Shown here piece after piece: positions 1-5,571 of a stretch of DNA of 6,260 nucleotides. Position numbers and translations under genes: made by a program. The stretch's first letter is position 1, and each line of letters starts with the position of its first letter. The stretch is from Caulobacteraceae bacterium (lineage in GTDB: Bacteria > Pseudomonadota > Alphaproteobacteria > Caulobacterales > Caulobacteraceae), in the NCBI GenBank assembly GCA_004144935.1, contig SDZP01000212.1:1-6260 (forward strand), read 5' to 3'. Under the pieces are notes generated by a model. The model was not told the origin of the DNA and did not search any database. It saw only the letters and a program-made list of their open reading frames with translations.

Positions 1-1210
1 TGTGGTCCTGGAAGATGGCTCCTTCGGCCGCGCCGCCGTGCCCTCCGGCGCCTCCACCGGGGCCCATGAGGCGGTCGAGCTGCGCGACGGCGACAAGGCC
101 CGCTACCTGGGCAAGGGCGTCGAGAAGGCGGTCGAGGCGGTCAACGGCGAGATCTTCGACGCCCTGTCCGGCCAGGAGGCCGGCGACCAGCGCCGCATCG
201 ACAACCTGCTGATCGGCCTCGACGGTACGCCCAACAAGGCCCGTCTGGGCGCCAATGCCATCCTCGGGGTCTCCCTGGCCACCGCCAAGGCCGCCGCCAT
301 CAGCGCCGACGTGCCGCTCTACAAGTACGTCGGCGGGGTCAGCGCCCGCGTCCTGCCGGTGCCGATGATGAACATCATCAACGGCGGCATGCATGCCGAC
401 AACCCGATCGACATCCAGGAATTCATGATCCTGCCGACCGGCGCGAAGTCCTTCCGCGAAGGCCTGCGCATGGGCGCCGAGATATTCCACGGCCTGAAGA
501 AGGCCCTGAAGGACGCCGGCCACAACACCAACGTCGGCGACGAGGGCGGCTTCGCCCCCAACCTGGCCACCGCCGAAGAGGCCCTGGCCTTCATCATGAA
601 GGCCGCCGAGGGCGCCGGCTACCGGGCGGGCGACGACTTCCTGCTGGGTCTGGACGTGGCCTCCACCGAGTTCTTCAGGAACGGCAAGTACGAGCTGGAA
701 GGGGAGGGCAAGTCCTTCGACCCGGCCGGCATGGTCGGCTATCTCGAGGGTCTGGTCTCCAAGTTCCCGATCATCTCCATCGAGGACGGCTGCGCCGAGG
801 ACGATTTCGAGGGCTGGAAGCTGCTCACCGACGCGCTCGGCAAGAAGGTCCAGCTGGTCGGCGACGACCTGTTCGTCACCAACCCCGCCCGACTGTCGGT
901 CGGCATCGACAAGGGGCTCGGCAACTCCATACTGGTCAAGGTCAACCAGATCGGCACCCTGTCGGAGACGCTGGACGCCGTCGATATGGCCCACCGCGCC
1001 GGCTACACCGCCGTCATGAGCCACCGCTCGGGCGAGACCGAGGACAGCACCATCGCCGACCTGGCCGTCGCCACCAACTGCGGGCAGATCAAGACCGGCT
1101 CCCTGGCCCGCTCTGACCGCACGGCCAAGTACAACCAGCTGCTGCGCATCGAGGAACAGCTGGACGACCAGGCCATCTACCTGGGCCGCTCGGCGATCAA
1201 GCAGCGCTAG
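1..1210 (+). CDS. eno: Enolase (phosphopyruvate hydratase), 5'-truncated by window edge
   Basis: Enolase interconverts 2-phosphoglycerate and phosphoenolpyruvate in glycolysis and gluconeogenesis. It is cytosolic and Mg-dependent, and in many bacteria it is also a degradosome partner. The frame enters from the left edge: base 1 ends a codon and the GTG at 2-4 is an internal valine, not the start. The 402 visible residues begin just before the conserved PSGASTG loop (residues 14-20), so about 24 N-terminal residues are missing from a usual length near 426. Numbering from the GTG, visible family signatures are GDEGG (E181), the Mg ligands D218, E261 (in IEDG) and D288 (in VGDDLFVTN), the catalytic base K313 (in LVKVNQIG), the substrate loop SHRSGETED (340-348) and KTGS (K364). 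All are intact. It ends at TAG 1208-1210 and is convergent with the operon to its right. Identification is secure; the Caulobacterales-like flavour is an impression from memory. Confidence 0.98.
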   Translation, partial: VVLEDGSFGRAAVPSGASTGAHEAVELRDGDKARYLGKGVEKAVEAVNGEIFDALSGQEAGDQRRIDNLLIGLDGTPNKARLGANAILGVSLATAKAAAISADVPLYKYVGGVSARVLPVPMMNIINGGMHADNPIDIQEFMILPTGAKSFREGLRMGAEIFHGLKKALKDAGHNTNVGDEGGFAPNLATAEEALAFIMKAAEGAGYRAGDDFLLGLDVASTEFFRNGKYELEGEGKSFDPAGMVGYLEGLVSKFPIISIEDGCAEDDFEGWKLLTDALGKKVQLVGDDLFVTNPARLSVGIDKGLGNSILVKVNQIGTLSETLDAVDMAHRAGYTAVMSHRSGETEDSTIADLAVATNCGQIKTGSLARSDRTAKYNQLLRIEEQLDDQAIYLGRSAIKQR

Positions 1211-1331
1211 GCCGCATCGGCACTTCTCCGGCTTTCCAAATCCGCTCCTCCCGGCGACCCGAAGGGCGGGGCGTAGCGTCAATGCCGGGATGAGCGAGAG
1301 AGAGTGGGAAATATCGAGGGCTTGCTTCGCC
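1211..1331. other. Convergent intergenic gap
   Basis: This 121-bp non-coding gap separates the eno stop codon from the stop codon of the Rieske oxygenase gene, which runs the opposite way. Both flanking genes end here, so only terminators are expected. I see one imperfect GC-rich hairpin (listed separately). There is also a 5-bp stem, AGGGC at 1317-1321 with GCCCT at 1329-1333, which runs into the Rieske stop codon. Neither has a following T-run. No promoter-like pair, RNA gene or repeat was recognised. Confidence 0.7.
1244..1272. terminator. Possible imperfect terminator hairpin between convergent genes
   Basis: GCTCCTCCC at 1244-1252 can pair with GGGCGGGGC at 1264-1272: nine positions with one T/G wobble and one mismatch, around an 11-base loop. 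A tighter alternative is CCC-GAA-GGG at 1258-1266. There is no T-tract on either side, so it is at best a weak or factor-assisted terminator. It is suggested mainly by its place between two convergent genes, and GC-rich DNA gives such stems by chance. Confidence 0.3.
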
Positions 1332-2345
1332 CTACAGCATCGCCTCGACCGTCGGATCGCTGCCCGGCTCCAGGCTATCGCCCATCCATAGCCGGTGCAG
1401 GCGGCTACCGAGGATGTCACCGGGGCCCTCGACAAAATGCGGGCGGCCGAACTCGGCCATCACGGCCGACTGCCGGGCAAGGGCGCGGCGGTCCTGGGCC
1501 ACGACCGGGCGCAGGAAGGTGCGGATGGCGGCTTCCTTCAGCCAGGCGGGGGTGACGCCCTTGCGGGTGGTGAAGCAGGCGAAGGGGGTGAAGCTGTCGT
1601 CGGTGGCGGGGGTGAAGAAGGCGGTGACGCAGAGGGTCAGGCCCTGCTTGCCGTCCCAGCGGGCCTGGACGATGGTCGGCGGATAATAGCGGGTGCCGCT
1701 GCGGGTGCGGTCGCGCTCCAGGAAGCGGGACATCAGGCCGAGGTCGGGCTTGGTCTGCTCGATGACCATCTCGATGCCGTCAGCGAAGCTGTTGACCTTC
1801 AGGTTGACCGGCAGGCGCCGGTCGCTGCGGCGGATGAAGCCGTCGTGCAGGTGGTTGGTGTGGAACGGGTCGAGGACGTTCTCGATGGCGTCGTAGGCGC
1901 GGCCCTTCCAGGTCCCCTGCCGCCACCAGAAATGGTCGAGGCCCGGATCGCCGAGGTCGGGCGGCAGCGGGGGCTCGGCAGGGCCGCCCGGCGACAGGCA
2001 GACGAAGATGCCGCCGTGCCGCTCGGCGACCCGCACCGGGGTGGCGGCCAGCCTGCCGGCGGCGGCGGGCAGGTCGCAGCCCGGGACTGCGACGCAGGCC
2101 CCGGAAGGATCGAACCGCCAGCCGTGATAGGGGCATTCGATGGCGCCGCCCTCGACCCGGCCCAGCGACAGCGGATAGTTGCGGTGCGGGCAGCGGTCGA
2201 TCAGGGCGCCCAGGCCTTCGTCGCCGCGAAACAGCACCACCGACCGCCCGGCCACCACCACCCCCAGCCGGCCGCCGCGGCGGACCGCCGTCGACAGGGC
2301 GACCAGGTGCCAGGCGTTCTTCACGGCCGGCGGCAGGTCGGTCAT
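1332..2345 (-). CDS. Rieske [2Fe-2S] non-heme iron oxygenase, alpha-subunit type
   Basis: This 337-residue protein has the two-domain layout of Rieske oxygenases, which use O2 and electrons from a reductase to hydroxylate, demethylate or otherwise oxidise a substrate. The N-terminal Rieske domain shows CPH (C52, H54), then 16 residues, then CPYH (C71, H74): the full set of [2Fe-2S] ligands. The catalytic domain carries NxxDxxHxxxxH (N156, D159, H162, H167), with D285 in AQDRRALARQ as the likely third ligand of the 2-His-1-carboxylate iron site. Length and single-subunit form resemble monooxygenase or tailoring members (vanillate demethylase, PrnD-like) rather than large alpha/beta ring dioxygenases. 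The start is the ATG at 2345-2343, which overlaps the ATP-grasp stop by 4 bp (ATGA) and has a GGAGAGG site 7 bases upstream. The frame stays open upstream, but that stretch is an arginine-rich shadow of the preceding gene. It is last in the operon. Substrate unknown; no reductase or ferredoxin gene is visible. Confidence 0.93.
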   Translation of the reverse strand: MTDLPPAVKNAWHLVALSTAVRRGGRLGVVVAGRSVVLFRGDEGLGALIDRCPHRNYPLSLGRVEGGAIECPYHGWRFDPSGACVAVPGCDLPAAAGRLAATPVRVAERHGGIFVCLSPGGPAEPPLPPDLGDPGLDHFWWRQGTWKGRAYDAIENVLDPFHTNHLHDGFIRRSDRRLPVNLKVNSFADGIEMVIEQTKPDLGLMSRFLERDRTRSGTRYYPPTIVQARWDGKQGLTLCVTAFFTPATDDSFTPFACFTTRKGVTPAWLKEAAIRTFLRPVVAQDRRALARQSAVMAEFGRPHFVEGPGDILGSRLHRLWMGDSLEPGSDPTVEAML

Positions 2346-3487
2346 GGCAGGGCCTCTCCGTTCCACTCGATGTCGACGGTGGTCGCCGCCGTGGTGCTGA
2401 GTCCCATCCTGACGCCGGCCCGCATGAAAGCCAGCCCATCGATCACGGCGCCGAGCATGGGCAGCCGATCGCCGGGCCGGCCGGCGACGTCGCGGCCCTT
2501 GCGCAGCTGTCGCCACCAGTCTCCGAGCCGCCCCCGGCGGAGCGCCATCGCCAGGCCGAAGGTCAGGAAGGCCGGCAGCAGGTGCTGGCCGTCGACGCCC
2601 GGCAGGGTCGGGGTCGGCGGTGTGGCCAGCATGGCTCGCGCCAGGCCGCCGTCGCCGACGAGCAGGTGCGCGCCGCTGGTCGCTCGGGGATTGCACTCGA
2701 TCAGCCAGGGCCGGCCGGCGGCGTCGACGATCAGGTCGCAGGCGAACTGGCCGGTCAGGCCGCAGGCGGCGGCCAGCGCGCGAGCCTGCTCCAGGAGAGT
2801 GGCGGCGAGCGCCGGTTCGAGCGCGTCGAAGGTCAGGCTGGCGCCGCCCTCCAGCCGCCAGTCGCTGCCGTAGGCGGCGAAGGCGGTGACCACGCCGGCC
2901 TGGGCGACGGCGTAGAGGCTGACCTCGCGGCCGGCGACGCGGCGCTGGGCGATCCAGCCGGACAGGGGGGCGCGGGCATCCAGTTGCTCGGGGGAGGGGC
3001 CGACCACGGTGCCCTGGCCGAAGCGGCTGTAGCGGGCCTTGAACACCCAGTCCTGTGAGGCGGCGCGGAAGGGGGCGAGGTCGGCCGGCTGGTCGAGGCG
3101 ATGGGTCTCCGGGACAGAGAGGCCGAGGCCCTGGCAGAGCTCGGCGAACAGGGCCTTGTCGTGCAGGGTGCGCAGCAATGCCATCGGAGGCTGGAACAGG
3201 CGATCGCTAGAGGGCAGGGCCGCCAGGTGGAACACCTCCTCGCAGGCCGGGACGACCAGAACGGGGTCCAGTTCGTTGATGAGCGCGGTCAGGCGGGTCC
3301 GGAAGCCGGCAGGGTCGCCGACCGGGGAGGGATAGTGGTGCACCCGCGTCACCGACCGTGACCAGCTCGACAGCCGCGCGGTCACGCAGTCGGCCATATG
3401 GACCTCGTAGCCGGCCCGGGCGAAATCGCGGGCGATGTCCAGCGCCGCCGCCGCGCGGGCTCCGGTGACCAGGACGCGCTCACTCAT
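2342..3487 (-). CDS. ATP-grasp domain carboxylate-amine ligase-like protein
   Basis: ATP-grasp enzymes make an acyl-phosphate from a carboxylate and pass it to an amine, thiol or other nucleophile. This 381-residue protein starts with a Rossmann-like pre-ATP-grasp region (VLVTGARAAAALDIARDFA, about 5-23), followed by VVPACEEV (78-85). The ATP-grasp core shows DKALF (K111), WVFKARYSRFGQGT (K150 and the glycine loop to 160), QRRVAGREVS (E188) and CDLIVD...WLIECNPRATSG, with Mg-binding E264 and N266 and the following R268. Catalytic residues therefore look intact. After about residue 285 comes a C-terminal region with a hydrophobic stretch (303-316) followed by basic residues, and a tail ending TTVDIEWNGE. 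The start is the ATG at 3487-3485, overlapping the upstream stop by 8 bp; no clear Shine-Dalgarno precedes it, so coupling is likely. An earlier in-frame start exists but would encode only a shadow of the previous gene. The substrates cannot be read from sequence. Confidence 0.88.
   Translation of the reverse strand: MSERVLVTGARAAAALDIARDFARAGYEVHMADCVTARLSSWSRSVTRVHHYPSPVGDPAGFRTRLTALINELDPVLVVPACEEVFHLAALPSSDRLFQPPMALLRTLHDKALFAELCQGLGLSVPETHRLDQPADLAPFRAASQDWVFKARYSRFGQGTVVGPSPEQLDARAPLSGWIAQRRVAGREVSLYAVAQAGVVTAFAAYGSDWRLEGGASLTFDALEPALAATLLEQARALAAACGLTGQFACDLIVDAAGRPWLIECNPRATSGAHLLVGDGGLARAMLATPPTPTLPGVDGQHLLPAFLTFGLAMALRRGRLGDWWRQLRKGRDVAGRPGDRLPMLGAVIDGLAFMRAGVRMGLSTTAATTVDIEWNGEALP
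2353..2359 (-). promoter_or_regulatory. Ribosome binding site for the Rieske gene
   Basis: On the minus strand GGAGAGG lies 7 bases before the ATG at 2345, inside the end of the ATP-grasp gene. It supports the 337-residue start for the Rieske protein over the longer open frame and suggests it can initiate independently as well as by stop-start coupling. Confidence 0.65.
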
Positions 3488-4733
3488 CGGCCAGCCCGAA
3501 GGCCAGGCTGCGAACCCGCTTGGGGATGGGCGGGTCCGGCGGAGTATCGTTGACCAGCACGGGGACCGGCAGGCCGAGTCGCTCGCCCAGTCGCGCCGCC
3601 AGGTCGTCCGGGCGGGTCCCGTGGCCGATGCGCAGTTCGACATGGTCCGGCGTGGCGATGGCCAGCCATTGGGCGGGCGGCGGCAGCAGGGCCTCGACGG
3701 CCTCGCTCAGCTGCGGCGGCGTCACCGTCCGCGCCGCGAAGCGCCAGATGTCGGTGACGCGGCCCATGACCGGCCGGATCACCCGGCCGGCGTAGCCGCA
3801 GCCGCAGCCGGCCGGGTCGAGCTCCAGATAGTCGTCGGTGCGGACCCGCACGATCGGCTGGCTGGTGCGGCGCAGGTCGGTGACCACCGGGCGGAACCCC
3901 GCCGTGCCGGTCACGGGCTCCAGCTCGATCTCCAGGCTGTGCTCGTTGAGGTGCAGGGCGCCGCGCGGGCAGGCGGCGGCGACGAAGCCTTCCGTCGCCT
4001 GGTAGATCGGATCGGGCCGCACGCCGAGCGCCCCGGCCACCCAGGCCCGCTCGGCTTCGCCCATCGGTTCGGCGCCGTAGAACAGGCGGCTGAGGGCGGG
4101 CAGGGCCAGCCGCCCCGCCGCCACCTCGCCCGCCATCCAGACCAGCCGCGAGGCCGGCGCGATCAGCACGGTCGGGGAGAAGGCGGCCAGCCGGGCGGCG
4201 GCCTCGTCCGGGCGCAGGTCGAGCGGCAGGTGCAGGAAGGGTCGGCGCCGGCTGCCGCTGTCGCTGTAGAGACGGCTGTTGGCCCGCAGCATCAGGGCCA
4301 GCCGCATGGGCCTGACCAGCGCCCCGAGCGGCAGGACGCGCGCCAGGATCTGGCCGATGTAGTCGGCCCGCTCGGCGGCGCCGGCCAGGAAGACGCCGCG
4401 CGAACCGCTGCTGCCCGTCGAATAGCCGGCGACGACGCCCGGCCTTACCTCGCCAGGCCCGCCGGTCTCGGCGTCGCGCGCGGCGGCGTGGATTTCGGCA
4501 TGGCTGCAGCCCAGGCTGTTCCATTGCCCGTAGTCGGCGCGCAGGGCGGCGACCTCGGTGATCGGGACGGCGCTCAACGGTCCGTCGGCGAAAGCCGCCA
4601 GCGCGGGGGTGCGCCCAAGGGCGGGCCGCAGCGCCGTCCACAGCCTCTCGCGCCGCCGGGCCAGGCCAGCGGCCGACTGGGTCATGGTCAGCCGGGTGGT
4701 CAGCCAGGAGGCGGCGATGGCCTTAGGCGACAT
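3480..4733 (-). CDS. Adenylate-forming enzyme, F390 synthetase/PaaK-like
   Basis: This 417-residue protein belongs to the ANL-type adenylating superfamily, in the branch of coenzyme F390 synthetase and phenylacetate-CoA ligase (PaaK). From memory, bacterial relatives are often labelled F390 synthetase-related or putative adenylate-forming enzyme. Such enzymes activate a carboxylate as acyl-AMP. Visible motifs in order are the phosphate-binding loop GYSTGSSGSRG (103-113), FYGAEPM (218-224), IYQATEGF (243-250), RTDDYLEL (298-305), CGCG (310-313), GRVTDIW (324-330) and a C-terminal PKRVRS (404-409) whose K405 may be the late catalytic lysine. It is shorter than typical acyl-CoA ligases, like the F390/PaaK branch. 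The chosen ATG at 4733-4731 overlaps the MBL stop by 11 bp. An internal ATG at 4685 would lose a basic, family-like N-terminal helix. The longer upstream frame is a shadow of the MBL gene. No good Shine-Dalgarno is seen, suggesting coupling. Acid substrate and acceptor are unknown. Confidence 0.86.
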   Translation of the reverse strand: MSPKAIAASWLTTRLTMTQSAAGLARRRERLWTALRPALGRTPALAAFADGPLSAVPITEVAALRADYGQWNSLGCSHAEIHAAARDAETGGPGEVRPGVVAGYSTGSSGSRGVFLAGAAERADYIGQILARVLPLGALVRPMRLALMLRANSRLYSDSGSRRRPFLHLPLDLRPDEAAARLAAFSPTVLIAPASRLVWMAGEVAAGRLALPALSRLFYGAEPMGEAERAWVAGALGVRPDPIYQATEGFVAAACPRGALHLNEHSLEIELEPVTGTAGFRPVVTDLRRTSQPIVRVRTDDYLELDPAGCGCGYAGRVIRPVMGRVTDIWRFAARTVTPPQLSEAVEALLPPPAQWLAIATPDHVELRIGHGTRPDDLAARLGERLGLPVPVLVNDTPPDPPIPKRVRSLAFGLADE

Positions 4734-5571
4734 CGTCTTGCCGGTAGGCGACGGCGCTGACGGCGCAGTGGGAGGGCAGGATGGCGAGGTCGGCGTTGCG
4801 CGCCTGGGCCTGATGCAGCGCCAGCAGGGTCTGGCGATAGACCCCCGTGTCGCCGAGCAGGGCGGTGGTGATGCGGGGCGGCGGCCGGCACTGGGCGATG
4901 GCCTTGCCTGACCAGACGGCGTCGGCGGCCAGCAGGACGTAGCGGTCCTTCTGATCCCGGAACGCCAGGCCCCAGTGACCCTTGCAGTGGCCGGGCAGTT
5001 CGACGGCGAGCAGCGAGCCGTCGCCAAGGATGTCGCGCCCTTCGCTGAAGGGGGCGAAGGCGCCGGGCAGGGGAACAGCCGGCGCATCCTCGAAGAACCG
5101 GGCCCGGCTCTCGGTGTCCGGCGGCGCCAGGGCGCCGAGCAGTCCCTGGGTCACCCGGCGCAGGCGGCTGCCCTGCCGAAGGTTCTCCAGCCCGGCCCGC
5201 GCGCAATGGATCGGCGCGTCCGGCATCTGGTGCAGCCCGGCGACGTGGTCGCCGTGGAAGTGGGAGAGGATCACCCCGGTGATGTCGGCTGCAGAGACGC
5301 CGTTGGCCGCCAGCCAGGCCGACCAGTCCTCGCCGCCAGCGAAGTCCACCGGCGTGGCGATGCGGTACAGTCGCTCGGGCCAGGGCCGGGTGGCCGTCAG
5401 GAAGGCCGGGTCGTAGCCGGTGTCGAACAGCAGCACGCCGGCGTCGGGGTGGCGGATGACCCCGACCATGGCCGGGAAGTCGGCGGGGCAGAGCGAACCG
5501 CCGCTCAGCGTCATGATCTCCGGATGCCGCGTCAGGCCGCGGGCGATCCAGTCGAAGCCGACCCGTTTCAT
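4723..5571 (-). CDS. MBL-fold metallo-hydrolase (lactonase/thioesterase-like)
   Basis: This 282-residue protein has the complete dinuclear-metal signature of the metallo-beta-lactamase fold: SHFHGDH (H104, H106, D108, H109), then H195 in ELPGHCKGHW, D217 in LLAADAVW and H268 in LPSHCAV. The HxHxDH-H-D-H pattern is the one seen in AiiA-type N-acyl homoserine lactonases and related esterases, so hydrolysis of a lactone or acyl (thio)ester is the best family-level guess. The N-terminal LLFDTGYDP segment (48-54) is the usual second-strand motif. No signal peptide is visible, so it is probably cytosolic. The start is the ATG at 5571-5569, overlapping the SDR stop as ATGA, with GGGAGG placed 6 bases upstream. 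Its TAA stop overlaps the next gene by 11 bp. Being inside a biosynthetic-looking operon argues for a pathway step rather than free-standing quorum quenching, but the substrate is unknown. Confidence 0.9.
   Translation of the reverse strand: MKRVGFDWIARGLTRHPEIMTLSGGSLCPADFPAMVGVIRHPDAGVLLFDTGYDPAFLTATRPWPERLYRIATPVDFAGGEDWSAWLAANGVSAADITGVILSHFHGDHVAGLHQMPDAPIHCARAGLENLRQGSRLRRVTQGLLGALAPPDTESRARFFEDAPAVPLPGAFAPFSEGRDILGDGSLLAVELPGHCKGHWGLAFRDQKDRYVLLAADAVWSGKAIAQCRPPPRITTALLGDTGVYRQTLLALHQAQARNADLAILPSHCAVSAVAYRQDDVA

Noticed and set aside
2..4. GTG as the start codon of enolase
   Set aside because: The protein begins mid-domain, just before the PSGASTG loop, and lacks the N-terminal region that enolases have. 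The frame is open to the window edge, so this is an internal valine.
1317..1333. AGGGC/GCCCT stem as a terminator
   Set aside because: It has only 5 bp, a 7-base loop, no T-run, and overlaps the Rieske stop codon; too likely by chance in GC-rich DNA.
2346..2696. N-terminal extension of the Rieske protein (454-residue frame)
   Set aside because: The extra 117 residues are arginine/proline/alanine-rich, overlap the ATP-grasp gene fully, and resemble no domain. The ATG at 2345 has a ribosome site and an ATGA junction.
1395..2873. Long plus-strand open frame opposite the Rieske and ATP-grasp genes
   Set aside because: It is low-complexity (Gly/Ala/Arg/Gln-rich), has no motifs, and lies antisense to two genes with intact catalytic residues. 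Typical GC-rich shadow frame.
3488..3643. Longer start for the ATP-grasp protein
   Set aside because: The 52 extra residues lie wholly within the upstream ligase gene and precede the natural beta-strand start MSERVLVTGA.
3435..4760. Long plus-strand open frame opposite the ligase gene
   Set aside because: Same reason: composition-biased antisense frame with no domain signature, opposite a well-supported gene.
4734..5087. Longer start for the adenylate-forming enzyme (535-residue frame)
   Set aside because: The extra part is an out-of-phase translation of the MBL gene, rich in proline, serine and alanine, with no recognisable domain.
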